Origin: Saprospiraceae bacterium
GTDB taxonomy: Bacteria; Bacteroidota; Bacteroidia; Chitinophagales; Saprospiraceae
NCBI GenBank assembly: GCA_016711125.1
Contig: JADJTQ010000003.1
Coordinates: forward strand, 1-64,000
Length of the DNA stretch: 64,000 bases
Direction: 5' to 3'
Part shown: piece by piece, positions 42,907 through 54,356 of the stretch
Position numbering within the stretch: position 1 is the stretch's first letter
How the letters are laid out: each line of letters begins with the position of its first letter
Notes under the pieces: model-generated
Database searches by the model: none
Told to the model about the DNA's origin: nothing
The model's input: only the letters and a program-made list of their open reading frames with translations
Program-made: the position numbers and the translations under genes

Positions 42907-43941
42907 ATGAAGTTGCAAGATTTAGTCCGTCCGAATATTTGGAACCTGCAGCCATACAGTTCTGCACGTCACGAATTTGAAGGTGAAGCTGAAGTATATC
43001 TCGATGCTAATGAAAATCCCTATGGAGCCGCATTTAGTCGCTATCCGGATCCCCTTCAGGGCGAGTTAAAAAAAGTGATCTCAGCCTACAAAAACATCAG
43101 TAATCAAAAGATCTTTCTTGGCAATGGGAGCGATGAGGCCATCGACCTTTTAATAAGGATTTTTTGTACGCCAGGTCAAGACGAAATCTTAGTTCTTCCC
43201 CCCACCTACGGAATGTACAAGGTATGCGCTGATATTGCTGATGTGAGGGTGAATGAATGTTTGTTAACTAAGGATTATCAACTGGACGTCCAGAATATAC
43301 GCCGGGTTCTCACATCACGTACTAAATTGCTCTTCATTTGCTCACCAAACAATCCCACTGGAAATCTGATCAATCATGAGCAAGTAAGTGAAGTTCTCCA
43401 GTTTTTTAAAGGTATCCTAGTGCTAGATGAAGCCTATATTGATTTTGCAGAAGAAGGTAGCTGGCTGACCCGTTTAGATGACCATCCGAACCTGGTGATC
43501 CTTCAAACCTTCTCTAAAGCTTGGGGTTTAGCAGGAATCAGGTTGGGCCTTGCCTTTGCTCCCAAAGCGATCATTGATCTGATGAATAAAGTGAAACCAC
43601 CTTATAACATTAACCTTCTCACTCAGCAGGCCGCTTTGCAAGCAATTAAAGATCACGTCCAAGACAAGAATGATCAGGTAGATGAAATCATTTTTGAAAA
43701 AACCCGCCTGGCAGCAATACTAAATGACAGGCCGGAGGTCTTGAAAGTTTATGAATCTGATGCTAATTTTCTTTTGGTCAAATTTGTGGATCCAATAGGA
43801 GTATTTAAACATTTGCGAGCGGATGGAATAGTGGTGAGAGATCGAACTAAAACACCACTATGCCAGGGTTGTCTGCGTATCACCATCGGAACGCCCCATG
43901 AAAATAATTTGGTAATCAAATCACTAAATGAGCTGAATTGA
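42907..43941 (+). CDS. hisC: Histidinol-phosphate aminotransferase HisC
   Basis: This fold-type I PLP enzyme moves the amino group from glutamate to imidazole-acetol phosphate. It is intact, 344 residues. Motifs: YLDANENPYG, SPNNPTGN, LDEAYIDFAE, and FSKAWGLAGIRLG with the PLP lysine at about residue 204. The ATG at 42907 is preferred over an upstream GTG because it gives the usual N-terminus and does not overlap hisD. Its TGA stop overlaps the TTG start of hisB. Confidence 0.94.
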   Translation: MKLQDLVRPNIWNLQPYSSARHEFEGEAEVYLDANENPYGAAFSRYPDPLQGELKKVISAYKNISNQKIFLGNGSDEAIDLLIRIFCTPGQDEILVLPPTYGMYKVCADIADVRVNECLLTKDYQLDVQNIRRVLTSRTKLLFICSPNNPTGNLINHEQVSEVLQFFKGILVLDEAYIDFAEEGSWLTRLDDHPNLVILQTFSKAWGLAGIRLGLAFAPKAIIDLMNKVKPPYNINLLTQQAALQAIKDHVQDKNDQVDEIIFEKTRLAAILNDRPEVLKVYESDANFLLVKFVDPIGVFKHLRADGIVVRDRTKTPLCQGCLRITIGTPHENNLVIKSLNELN

Positions 43942-45072
43942 AAAAGATCTTATTTATAGATAGAGACGGTACCATCATAGTAGAACCGCCAGGGACTTTT
44001 CAGGTTGATTCTATCGACTTGTTGGAGTTTTTGCCATTAGTGATTTCGAGTCTGCGGCAAATTAGACAAGAGCTTGACTACGAGCTGGTGATGGTGACTA
44101 ATCAAGACGGCTTGGGCACTCCGGCCTTTCCAGAGGAGACATTTCGGCCGCCGCATAATCTCATGCTTAAAATATTGGAGGGTGAAGGTATTCATTGGAG
44201 GGAAATAGTGATCGATCGCAGTTTTCCTGCCGACCAATCCCCGGATCGCAAACCCCATACCGGCAAAGTAAAACATTTTATGACAGGTCAATATGACCTG
44301 GCAAATTCCTTCGTTATCGGTGACCGCCTTACAGATATGCTGTTCGCTAAGAATCTGGGTTGTCAGGCCATCTTTTTGGGTAAATCAGCAGATACCACAG
44401 AAGACTATTTAGCTGGAAATGATGATCTTAGTGAAGTTATTGCCCTAAAGGCATCTCAATGGCCGGAGATCTATCAATTTTTAAAGAATCGGGACCGACT
44501 GATTACTCACGAGCGAAATACTCTTGAGACCTCTATCCGGGTACGTTTGAACCTTGATGGATCAGGAAGGACTGCTATTAATACCGGGTTGCCTTTTTTT
44601 GATCATATGCTGGATCAATTGGGTAAGCATGGTGGAGTCGATTTGCAAATCACAACTAAAGGCGATCTGCACATTGACGAACATCATACGATCGAAGACA
44701 CTGCCCTGGCTTTGGGAGAGGCATTCGCATTAGCCCTGGGTAACAAACGAGGCACTGAACGCTATGGCTTTGCCCTTCCAATGGACGACTGTGAGGCTAT
44801 GGTGACTCTGGATTTTGGAGGAAGACCCTGGCTCGTGTGGGATGCGGAATTTAGAAGAGAAAAAATAGGAGATCTTCCGACTGAAATGTTTTTTCATTTC
44901 TTTAAGTCATTTTCTGACGCCAGTAAATGCAATTTGAATATTAAGGCCACTGGTACTAACGAGCACCATAAAATCGAGGCAATATTTAAAGCTTTGGCCA
45001 GATCGGTGCGGCGTGCAATACGAAGAGACATGCAGCATTTCGAATTGCCATCAACTAAAAGGTACCCTCTGA
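43938..45072 (+). CDS. hisB: Bifunctional histidinol-phosphatase / imidazoleglycerol-phosphate dehydratase HisB
   Basis: Two domains: an N-terminal HAD phosphatase (about residues 1-165; DRDGTI, TNQDGLG, GDRLTDM) that dephosphorylates histidinol phosphate, and a C-terminal dehydratase (about 185-377; FFDHMLDQLGKHGG, HHTIEDTALALGEAF, TGTNEHHKIEAIFKALA). The start is TTG at 43938, overlapping the hisC stop as TTGA. As written the frame runs on into hisH: the A run at about 45056-45060 has one base too many. Removing it gives the usual HisB end STKGTL and a stop at 45070-45072, overlapping the hisH ATG as TGATG. I therefore reject a natural HisB-HisH fusion. Confidence 0.9.
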
Positions 45073-45658
45073 TGAAAGTAGCCGTTATTGACTATAATGC
45101 AGGCAATACAAGATCGGTCTACTACGCCTTGCAGCGCTTGGGTATAGATGCTGTTTTTACTGACCAAATCGACCAAATAACTTCAGCTGATCGGGTTATT
45201 TTTCCCGGTGTAGGCGAGGCAAGCAGTACCATGCGTTATTTGCGAAAGCTGGGTCTCGATAAAGTCATTCCTTCTTTGACCCAGCCGGTATTAGGCGTTT
45301 GCCTTGGTATGCAATTAATGTGTAACTGGTCGGAGGAAAATGATACCAAATGCCTTGGCATCTTTGATGTCGATGTCCGAAAATTCGTTCCTCGACGGCA
45401 AGAAAAAGTACCTCATATGGGCTGGAATCGAATTTATCAACTAGACCCTAAAATGTTTGAACCTCAACTCGAGGAGAGTACACTTACTTTGTTCATAGTT
45501 ACTACGTGCCGATTTCTTCTTTTACAACGGCACTCTGTGATTACATACAACCCTTTTCGGCTTCTATCTGTAGGGACAATTTTTTTGCGACCCAATTCCA
45601 TCCAGAAAAATCGGGACCAGTTGGCTCCCGGATTATCCAAAAATTCTTGGAGCTTTAA
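45072..45658 (+). CDS. hisH: Imidazole glycerol phosphate synthase glutaminase subunit HisH, frameshifted
   Basis: HisH hydrolyses glutamine and passes ammonia to HisF. The start MKVAVIDYNAGNTRSV is typical. The nucleophile Cys is in GVCLGMQL, and KVPHMGWN is a HisH signature. Near 45478 one base is missing (GAG GAG AG- TAC); restoring it gives ESYTYFVHSYYVP, then QFHPEKSG with the triad His and Glu, and the stop at 45656-45658. Bridged length is 195 residues, as expected. In the raw sequence it is fused to hisB by an extra A and ends in a nonsense tail. Confidence 0.88.
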
Positions 45659-45673
45659 AAAGATACCTGATTT

Positions 45674-46398
45674 ATGTACATCATACCGGCAATTGATATT
45701 ATTGATGGCAAATGTGTCAGACTCGAACAAGGGTTGTACGAACGCAAAAAAGTCTATCACGAACAACCGGTAGAAGTGGCTAAAATGTTTCAGGATCATG
45801 GCATTGAACGACTGCATCTAGTTGATCTTGACGGGGCAAAAGCCAGTAGGGTGATTAATATTGCAGTGTTGGACCAAATCACATCACAGACTAATTTATT
45901 AATTGATTGGGGAGGAGGAATCAAATCAGAAGATGATCTGAATACCGTATTTAGCTATGGTGCCCAACAGGCCACGGTAGGCAGTATTGCAGCTGAAAAA
46001 CCTGAATTGTTTCATAACTGGTTGGAGATTTTTGGAGCCGACCGACTGATTCTTGGTGCCGATTTGAAAGAAGGCAAGATTGCCACACGTGGTTGGCAAG
46101 AGCTTTCCCATACCACCTGGCAGGATTTTTTCAGTTACATGTCGGTCAGGGAGCGACAACGATCATCTCTACCGATGTGGCTCGGGATGGCATGCTGGAA
46201 GGTCCGGCCACCGATTTATATCGGATGATGTTAAGTAGTTATCCGGAGATTCGTTTGATTGCCAGCGGAGGTATTTCCAGTTTAGTTGATTTAGAGTCGC
46301 TGAGAGATTTGGGTTGCTATGCCGCGATAGTAGGCAAAGCGATCTATGAACAACGGATTTCCCTTTCACAGATTCAAACTTTCATGCAGTCATGCTAG
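45674..46398 (+). CDS. hisA: HisA isomerase (ProFAR isomerase), frameshifted
   Basis: HisA converts ProFAR to PRFAR by an Amadori rearrangement on a TIM barrel. Start MYIIPAIDIIDGKCVRL with the catalytic Asp near residue 8; then HLVDLDGAK, DWGGGIK and VGSIAAE. Near 46138 one C is missing (TAC-CAT); restoring it gives YHVGQGATTIISTDVARDGM with the second catalytic Asp, then ASGGISS and VGKAIYE. Bridged length is 241 residues. It overlaps hisF by 7 bp. Confidence 0.91.
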
Positions 46399-47144
46399 CA
46401 AAACGTATCATACCTTGTCTGGACGTGAAGGACGGCCGCACTGTCAAAGGCATTAATTTTGAACAACTTCGAGATGCCGGTGATCCGGTCGAACTCGGCA
46501 AGCTCTACAGCGATCAGGGGGCAGACGAACTGGTTTTCTTAGATATAACCGCAACAAAAGAAAAGAGGAAAACATTGGCGGCATTAGCCGACCGGGTAGC
46601 CCATCATTTAAATATTCCATTTACCATTGGTGGTGGTATTGGTAGCATCGAAGATGTCGATATTCTGCTGGACCATGGTGCCGACAAAGTAAGCGTCAAT
46701 TCATCGGTGGTAAGAAAACCTGAGCTGATCGACCAATTGGCCCGTGAATTTGGCAGCCAGTGCATCGTGGTGGCTATCGATGCCCGCCAGGTCCTTGATG
46801 AATGGATCGTGCATGTAGCCGGGGGTACAATACCTACAGACAAAGAATTATTTAGCTGGGCTCTTGAAGCGCAAGAACGGGGGGCTGGAGAAATTCTCTT
46901 CACATCAATGAATCATGATGGCACGAAAAATGGTTTTGCGATTAGCGCTCTTAAACGGATGTGTTCAGCTTTGTCCATTCCCGTAATTGCCAGCGGTGGG
47001 GCAGGTAGTATTGAACATTTTTACGACGTTTTTCAAGAAGCCGGAGCCGATGCAGGACTTGCTGCAAGTATTTTTCATTTTCAGGAGATCAGCATACTTG
47101 AGCTCAAAGATGATCTCCGGCAAAGAGGTATTACCATAAGATGA
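46392..47144 (+). CDS. hisF: Imidazole glycerol phosphate synthase cyclase subunit HisF
   Basis: HisF uses ammonia from HisH to turn PRFAR into imidazole glycerol phosphate and AICAR. Intact, 250 residues. Motifs: MLAKRIIPCLDVKDGRTVKG (catalytic Asp 11), FLDITAT, FTIGGGI, DKVSVNSS, AIDAR, SMNHDGTKNGF (second catalytic Asp), ASGGAG. It overlaps hisA by 7 bp and hisIE by 4 bp (ATGA), so translation is probably coupled. Confidence 0.96.
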   Translation: MLAKRIIPCLDVKDGRTVKGINFEQLRDAGDPVELGKLYSDQGADELVFLDITATKEKRKTLAALADRVAHHLNIPFTIGGGIGSIEDVDILLDHGADKVSVNSSVVRKPELIDQLAREFGSQCIVVAIDARQVLDEWIVHVAGGTIPTDKELFSWALEAQERGAGEILFTSMNHDGTKNGFAISALKRMCSALSIPVIASGGAGSIEHFYDVFQEAGADAGLAASIFHFQEISILELKDDLRQRGITIR

Positions 47145-47765
47145 TTACTATGCAAATTACACAAGCTAATATCACTTCAATCGATTTTGAGAAAGGAGAA
47201 GGACTGGTACCAGCCATTATCCAGGATGACCAATCAGGAAGGGTTTTGATGTTGGGATATATGAACCAGGCTGCGGCCATTGCTACGTTTCAGACCGGGA
47301 AAGTCACCTTCTATAGCCGAGGCAAAAAACGACTTTGGACCAAGGGCGAGACGTCGGGCAACTTCCTTGATTTTGTCAGGATGGATCAGGACTGCGATGC
47401 GGATACTTTGTTGGTTCAAGCTATTCCAAGAGGTCCCGTTTGTCATACTGGAGAGCCAACTTGTTTTGGAAAAGCTTTTCCAGGAATCTCTTTTTTTACG
47501 ATATTTAGAAGAGGTGGTTGATCAACGCTATAAAAATCCTTCTGATCAGAGCTACACAAGCAGCTTATTTAAACGAGGGCTCGATAAAATCGTACAGAAG
47601 GTAGGTGAAGAGGCTGTCGAGGTCGTAATTGCTGCTAAAAATGATGACAAGGATCTGCTGCTTGGAGAGTTGGCTGATCTAACGTATCACTTGATGGTGC
47701 TTTTAAAGGCCAAAAACATTCAATTTGCTGAAGTGTTAAAAGTGTTGGAAGATCGTCATCAGTAG
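47141..47765 (+). CDS. hisI: Bifunctional PR-AMP cyclohydrolase / PR-ATP pyrophosphatase HisIE, frameshifted
   Basis: This gene supplies steps 2 and 3 of the pathway. The HisI half (about residues 1-115) shows MLGYMNQAA, TFYSRGKKRLWTKGETSGN, DCDADTLL and CHTGEPTCF with the Zn cysteines. The HisE half (about 120-207) shows LFKRGLDKIVQKVGEEAVE and LLGELADLTYHLMVLL. Near 47491-47497 a run of seven T should be six; removing one T joins the halves as FFLRYLEEVVDQRY. Bridged length is 207 residues. Last gene of the his operon. The symbol is often written hisIE. Confidence 0.91.
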
Positions 47766-47863
47766 GTTTGGTCAGAAGCTCGAAATGACTAAACAAATAT
47801 TCAACCATTTTATTCCTTTGAAGACCACTAATCAATAAAGGATAATCTTGTTTTCTTTTTTAT

Positions 47864-47871
47864 TAATTTTG
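47864..47871 (+). promoter_or_regulatory. Possible -7 box of the gltB promoter
   Basis: TAATTTTG matches TAnnTTTG and lies 22 bp before the gltB ATG in an AT-rich gap of 128 bp after hisIE. The nearest upstream TTG (47848-47850) is only 13 bp away, too close for a normal -33 element. Confidence 0.35.
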
Positions 47872-47893
47872 TGGTTCGCTTAAAAATTTCGTA

Positions 47894-50800
47894 ATGGCAA
47901 CAAATTCCTCTGAAGGAAAAGGTCTATATGTTCCGTCTCTTGAGAAAGACTCATGTGGTGCCGGACTTATAGCCAATCTCAATGGTACTAAGAGTCACAA
48001 AATCATCGATGATGCACTTACCATGCTTCACAATATGGAGCACCGGGGAGCTTGCGGTTGTGAGCCAAACACGGGCGATGGTGCAGGCATTCTGATCCAA
48101 ACTCCTCACGATTTTTTCGTGAAAAAATGTAGAGAGGCTGGCTTTGAATTGCCAGATTTTGGTGAATATGGGGTGGGCATGGTCTTTTTTCCTAAGGACA
48201 AAAATCTGATGTCGCAATGCCGGGTCCTTTTTAATGACTATATCGATGAGCAAGGATTTGAATTGCTGGGATATCGCAAAGTACCTACAGATAATGAAGA
48301 ACTTGGTGCCACAGCCATCTCGGTTGAACCACGCATTGAACAAGTTTTTGTCAAACCCAAGGTTAGTCTTGATAGGAGACATTTAGGAACGAAGACTCCA
48401 TGTACTGCGAAAATTTGCGGTGCATAATATTCATCAGACATTTCCGCAGACGGTTGATCACTTTTACCTTTGTTCTTTCTCTTATAAAACCATTGTCTAC
48501 AAAGGTCAATTGACCACTGGACAACTGCGAAGTTATTATCCAGACCTCATGAACGAGGACTGCATGAGTGCAATCGCTTTGATTCATTCCCGGTTTTCAA
48601 CCAATACCGTTCCAAAGTGGAAGCTTGCTCAGCCTTTTAGATATGTGGCTCACAATGGAGAGATCAATACCATCCAGGGTAATATTAATTGGTGGAAATC
48701 AAAAGAGTTTTTATTAGAATCTGATCACTTCAACGAGATTGAACTCGAAAAGCTTAAACCGATTATCGGGACAGGACTTTCAGACTCAGGCTCATTTGAC
48801 AATGTACTTGAATTTTTGGTTTTGAGCGGTCGATCCATGCCTCATGCACTGATGATGATGATTCCCGAAGCATGGGAGCATGATCCCCAAATGGCCGATT
48901 ACAAAAAGGCCTTTTATGAGTACCATAGTAACCTCATGGAGCCTTGGGACGGACCGGCATCCATCGTATTCACTGATGGCATCTTAGTGGGTGCCACATT
49001 AGATCGCAACGGTTTACGACCATCCCGTTATCTGCTTACGGACGATAATACGTTGATCATCGCTTCTGAAGCTGGAGTTTTGCCAATAGAGCCCAGCACA
49101 ATCGTGTTTAAGGGCCGATTACAACCTGGCAAAATGTTAATCGCCGACATGGATCAAAAAAGAGTTGTTGGTGATGAAGAACTCAAGAAAATCATATGCA
49201 AAAATGCACCTTATCGCGATTGGTTGGATCGGGGTCGCATCACCTTAAAGGACCTGGCACCACAGATCCCTACGTCTGCAAGTTATGATGATCACACCCT
49301 GCTGAGATTACAACAGCTGAATGGCTATACCAAAGAAGATCTGAAGGTCATCATAGGGCCAATGATCGAAGCCGAACAAGACCCCATTGGATCCATGGGA
49401 ACAGACACTCCCCTGGCTGTCTTGTCGCATCATACACAGCACCTGTCAAATTATTTCAAACAACTATTTGCCCAGGTGACCAATCCGCCTATCGACCCTA
49501 TTCGTGAGCGTGATGTCATGTCGTTAAATGCACATTTGGGTAGTTCGGACAATGTCCTTAGGCCCTCAGCTGATCAGGCGAAATTCATTCATCTTGATCA
49601 TCCGCTCCTGACCAATGATCAGATCAACAAACTGCGTCAGATTAATCACAATGACTTCAAATCCGGACAGATTGATATCGTATTTAGGGCGGATGGACAA
49701 TCGGGTAGGTTAGTTGCCGCTTTAGATCATATTTGTGCCGCATCCGAAGATCTGGTACAAAATGGCTGCAATATCATTATACTGTCTGATAAGGCCTCCG
49801 ATGCCTTTCACGCCCCTATACCGTCCCTAATGGCGGTTGGCGCGATCCATCATCATTTGATCAAAGTTGGACTTCGAATTAAAACTTCGATCATCGTCGA
49901 GGCGGGTGATATCCGTGAGACACATCATTATGCTTGCCTGATAGGTTATGGTGCCAATGCGATCAATCCATATCTTGCGCTTGCCACCATAGACGGCCTG
50001 CGCAGAAAGAAATTTTTTGAAAGTGCCAAGACGACTGATGAGTTGACCAAGATCTATATCAAAGCTATTGGCAAAGGTGTGCTGAAGATCATGTCGAAAA
50101 TTGGGATTTCGACTCTGCAATCGTATCAGGGAGCCCAAATTTTTGAAATTCTCGGACTCCGTAGGGATGTTGTCGAAAAGTGTTTTCGAGGATCCATTTC
50201 TCGTATTGAAGGCCTGGGTTTTGACGAGATTGCCAAGGAAAGTTTGCAGCGTCACAGGATTGCCTACCCAGAAAATCTTACAACTCCTGCCGAATTGGAA
50301 GTTGGAGGGGTTTACCAATGGAAACAGAGGGGAGAAGAACACCTCTTTAATCCCCAGACCATTCATCTATTGCAGTACTCAACTCGCAGGGCTGACTATA
50401 ATCTATTTAAGAAATACAGCGCTTTGATTAATGATCAGTCTGAAAAAGCACTGACGTTGCGAGGCCTTCTTACCTTCCGTAAAGGTCAGAGTATTCCCCT
50501 TGACGAAGTTGAATCTGTCGATGGCATTCTGAAGAGGTTTGCCACGGGTGCGATGTCTTTTGGTTCGATTTCTCACGAGGCACATTCGACTTTGGCAATT
50601 GCTATGAATCGAATTGGAGGCAGAAGTAACAGTGGCGAGGGGGGAGAAGATGAGATTCGCTTTGAGCGGAAAGAAAACGGAGATTTGGAGAGATCGGCCA
50701 TTAAACAAGTGGCTTCGGGTCGATTCGGTGTCACGAGTTACTATTTGAGTAATGCCGATGAGTTGCAAATCAAAATGGCTCAGGGAGCTAAACCCGGTGA

Positions 50801-52431
50801 AGGTGGACAACTCCCCGGTCATAAAGTGGACGAGTGGATTGCCAGAGTACGACATTCGACACCCAGGAGTGGGTCTGATATCCCCACCTCCTCATCACGA
50901 TATTTATTCGATAGAAGATCTGGCTCAACTGATCTTTGACCTAAAGAATGCCAACAGAGAGGCCAGGATCAATGTAAAACTCGTGAGCAAAGCAGGAGTA
51001 GGTATTATCGCCTCCGGAGTTGCAAAGGCTCATGCTGATGCTATCCTGATATCAGGTCATGATGGCGGTACTGGAGCATCACCCATCTCATCGATCAAAC
51101 ACGCCGGATTACCATGGGAGCTAGGTCTTGCAGAATCGCATCAAACTCTGGTGAAAAACCAATTGAGAGACCGGGTAGTACTACAAACTGACGGGCAGAT
51201 GCGAACTGGTCGAGATTTGGCCATTGCCACCTTATTGGGAGCGGAAGAATGGGGTGTAGCAACAGCTGCCCTGGTGGTGGAGGGATGTATTATGATGCGA
51301 AAATGTCACTTGAATACCTGTCCTGTCGGGATTGCCACCCAAGATCCTGAGCTCCGTAAGCGCTTCGCTGGTGATCCGCAACATGTGATCAACTTCTTCA
51401 CCTATCTTGCTGAAGAACTCCGGGAAATCATGGCAGAACTTGGTTTTAGGAAGGTAACTGACATGGTGGGAAAGGTAGAGATGCTGAAGATGAAAAAGAA
51501 CATAGATCATTGGAAGTATAGGCATCTGGATCTGAGCCCTATCCTTTATAAAGAACCGGCGGGCGACGAGATCGGTCAGTATAAAATGGTTGATCAGGAT
51601 CATGGAATTGATGATATATTGGATCGAAAGTTAATTGAACATGCTCGTTTCACTTTGCAAGGTGGACATGCGATTTCAGGCGTTTTTTCTATAAGGAACA
51701 CCGACCGGGCAGTAGGTGCCATGCTTTCGAACGAGATTTCAAAGAAGTATAAAGGCGATGGATTGCCGGATGGCACCATAGAATATCGCTTTCGTGGTTC
51801 AGCGGGTCAGAGTTTTGGGGCCTTCGTGGCACCAGGTGTACAATTTACCTTAGAAGGTGAATCAAACGACTATTTCGGCAAAGGGCTCTCAGGTGGCAGA
51901 TTGATCGTGACTCCTGATCGGGACGCCAAGTACCAACCCGATCAAAATATTATCATTGGCAACGTAGCCCTTTACGGGGCTACTGGTGGTGAAGCATACA
52001 TACATGGCATGGCTGGTGAGCGTTTTGCAGTTCGAAATTCTGGGGTGCAGGCGGTTGTGGAAGGAGTGGGTGATCATGGTTGTGAGTATATGACCGGTGG
52101 CATTGTCGTCAACCTGGGCTCTTGGGGTCGAAATTTTGCTGCAGGAATGAGTGGGGGTGTTGCCTATTTGTATGACCCTCAACAGATTTTTAGTGAGTCT
52201 TGCAACATGGAAATGGTAGAACTGGAAACTCCGGACTTGATTGATTTGGAAGAAGCTCGACGGCTGATCAGAAATCATTTTCGATATACCAGTAGTGCTC
52301 TTGCTCTTCGCATACTTACAGACTGGGAAAGAGAAGGTCAACATTTTATCAAGGTGATGCCGAGTGACTACAAGGCCGTATTAAAGCAAAGACAAAAGAT
52401 CACAAAGGCTGAGAAAATTAAAGTTGGTTAA
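47894..52431 (+). CDS. gltB: Glutamate synthase large subunit GltB, two frameshifted sites
   Basis: GltB makes two glutamates from glutamine and 2-oxoglutarate. Cys21 follows a 20-residue propeptide (EKDSCGAGL) and would be the N-terminal glutaminase nucleophile after processing. Then EHRGACGCEPNTGDGAG, AHNGEINT and DRNGLRPSRY (amidotransferase), the central domain, the FMN domain (SGHDGGTGASP) and a 3Fe-4S site (KCHLNTCPVGIATQ, about 51301-51345), then GGEAYIHGMAGERFAVRNSG (C-terminal beta-helix). The frame breaks at about 48375-48390 (a missing G then two extra bases; repair gives ERRLHVLRKFAVHN) and at about 50866 (one extra A; repair gives HSTPGVGLISPPPHHD). Bridged length is 1,511 residues, normal for GltB. 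Confidence 0.93.
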
Positions 52432-52453
52432 GAAGTTAAAAATCTGAAAAGAA

Positions 52454-53926
52454 ATGGGAGATCCAAAAGGGTTTTTAAAGGCTACGAGAGAGTTGCCAAA
52501 GACAAGGCCTCCGCATGAACGAATTGGTGATTACCGGGAGATCTATCTCCCGTTTCCTACTGAGAAGACGGTGGTACAAGCCGCTCGCTGTATGGATTGC
52601 GGCATACCTTTTTGCCATAATGGATGTCCACTGGGTAATATCATTCCCGAATTCAATGATGCTGTCTACCGGCAAAACTGGCTGCAAGCATATGAAATCC
52701 TAAGCTCGACCAATAACTTTCCTGAATTTACCGGCCGCATTTGCCCGGCACCTTGCGAAACTGCCTGTGTGCTCGGTATAAACCAACCCGCAGTAGCCAT
52801 TGAACATATCGAAAAAACCATCGTAGAAGAGGCTTTTGAAAGAGGACTCATCAGACCCAACCCTCCGGCAATGCGCACTGGCAAAAAGGTTGCCGTGATT
52901 GGTTCAGGTCCTGCTGGTTTGGCTGCTGCAGCACAACTAAACAAAGCCGGTCACACAGTGACGGTTTTTGAAAGGAATGATCGAATTGGCGGTCTTTTGC
53001 GTTATGGTATTCCGGATTTCAAATTGGAGAAAGAGGTAATTGACCGTCGACTTGCAGTGATGGAAGCAGAAGGGATCAAATTTCAAACTAGTGCCGATGT
53101 TGGTGGGAATGTATCCGTCGAATCACTTAAGCAAGATTTTGATGCTATCTGCCTGTGTGGAGGTTCTACTGTGCCCCGGGATCTCAATATACCTGGAAGA
53201 GAGCTTAATGGAATTCACTTTGCCATGGAATTTCTGGAGCAAAATAATCGGCGGGTTGCCTCTGACAAGATTGATCCGGCGGCGGTTTTGATGGCTACGG
53301 GTAAACATGTTCTGGTGATCGGAGGAGGAGATACCGGTTCTGATTGTGTTGGTACCTCAAATCGTCATCAGGCCAAATCGATTACCCAAATAGAACTTCT
53401 TACCAAACCACCCGAAAAACGCGCTGAAGAAACTCCGTGGCCCCTGTGGCCTATGATGTTACGCACTTCTTCCTCACATGAAGAGGGGGCAGACCGGCAA
53501 TGGGCTATATTGACCAAGTCATTTCATGGTGATGCAGATGGCAATGTCAGATCACTCAAGGTTGTCGACATAGTTTGGACCCTGGATGAGCAGACTGGAC
53601 GTTCCGGATTCAAAGAAGTAGAGAGCACAGAGCGGGATCTACCTTGCGATCTGGCTCTCCTGGCGATCGGATATCTACATCCTCAGCATTCTGGCTTACT
53701 TGATCAGTTGGGCGTGGAATATGATGAGCGTGGTAATGTAAGGACCAAAATGTATCAAACAAGTATCGAAAATGTATTTTCGGCTGGTGATATGCGTCGA
53801 GGTCAGAGCTTAGTTGTATGGGCAATCTCTGAAGGCCGAGAAGCTGCCCGTGCTGTCGATATCTACCTGATGGGAGAATCAGGACTGGAAGGTAAGACGG
53901 TATCTCATCTGGAAGTCGAGGGTTGA
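52454..53926 (+). CDS. gltD: Glutamate synthase small subunit GltD
   Basis: GltD passes electrons from NADPH via FAD and Fe-S clusters to GltB. Intact, 490 residues. The N-terminal cysteine motifs CMDCGIPFCHNGCPLGN and CPAPCETACVLGI hold the 4Fe-4S clusters; VIGSGPAGLAAA is the FAD site, VIGGGDTGSD the NADPH site, and FSAGDMRRGQSLVVWAI the C-terminal FAD contact. It starts 22 bp after gltB and is surely co-transcribed with it. Confidence 0.96.
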   Translation: MGDPKGFLKATRELPKTRPPHERIGDYREIYLPFPTEKTVVQAARCMDCGIPFCHNGCPLGNIIPEFNDAVYRQNWLQAYEILSSTNNFPEFTGRICPAPCETACVLGINQPAVAIEHIEKTIVEEAFERGLIRPNPPAMRTGKKVAVIGSGPAGLAAAAQLNKAGHTVTVFERNDRIGGLLRYGIPDFKLEKEVIDRRLAVMEAEGIKFQTSADVGGNVSVESLKQDFDAICLCGGSTVPRDLNIPGRELNGIHFAMEFLEQNNRRVASDKIDPAAVLMATGKHVLVIGGGDTGSDCVGTSNRHQAKSITQIELLTKPPEKRAEETPWPLWPMMLRTSSSHEEGADRQWAILTKSFHGDADGNVRSLKVVDIVWTLDEQTGRSGFKEVESTERDLPCDLALLAIGYLHPQHSGLLDQLGVEYDERGNVRTKMYQTSIENVFSAGDMRRGQSLVVWAISEGREAARAVDIYLMGESGLEGKTVSHLEVEG

Positions 53927-54356
53927 TCTGTCTGAGAGCAACACTTGATGAAGAAGACTATCCACTTTCGGTGAACTAATTAGATACTCTACTGATGCAA
54001 TGAGGGTCCAAATTGGGACCTGGTCAGGAATCAGACTTTTTTTCTTTGAAAAAGGTATTTCAATAAGGTCTCCTCCGGCGAATACCAGAAATCCTTTAAT
54101 TGGTTCTCACAGAAATGACTAACATCCCGGTCTTTGTTTCAATAGATTAATCATTGACAATCCCCATGGCTTGCATCCCTATTTAGTCCTGCCTCATGGT
54201 AGATGGTTTCGCTCAAACACACCTGGAAAGGAGGACACCTTCATTAATATTTCTGAAATGAAATAAAGAGAAATTTCACTAAATCCCATACTTTGAGGAA
54301 AAGTGCTTTGAACGGCTAAGTTGATGTGCTTATAATAACCCTCCGGCTCTAAAGAG
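53927..54356. other. 430-bp gap without a recognisable gene
   Basis: I see no convincing coding region. A weak hairpin (ggtcc at 54005-54009 with ggacc at 54016-54020) and an AT-rich stretch near 54038-54060 may end the glt transcript. A promoter for the downstream regulator gene must lie here, but I could not identify a clear TAnnTTTG box. Confidence 0.4.

Noticed and set aside
43938..45773. A natural HisB-HisH fusion enzyme
   Set aside because: One extra A explains the missing stop; the corrected sequence has the standard HisB C-terminus and a TGATG overlap with hisH, and a second indel near 45478 breaks HisH as well.
40755..47765. The his operon as a decayed pseudogene cluster
   Set aside because: There are no missense losses in catalytic motifs, no large deletions, and the overlaps and attenuator are intact; isolated one-base indels fit sequence error better.
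47951..48382. Minus-strand ORF of 143 codons inside gltB
   Set aside because: It is antisense to the conserved amidotransferase domain and shows no recognisable motif.
48420..50939. Separate overlapping proteins within gltB
   Set aside because: The pieces join into one normal-length GltB with all domains in order once two local indels are corrected.
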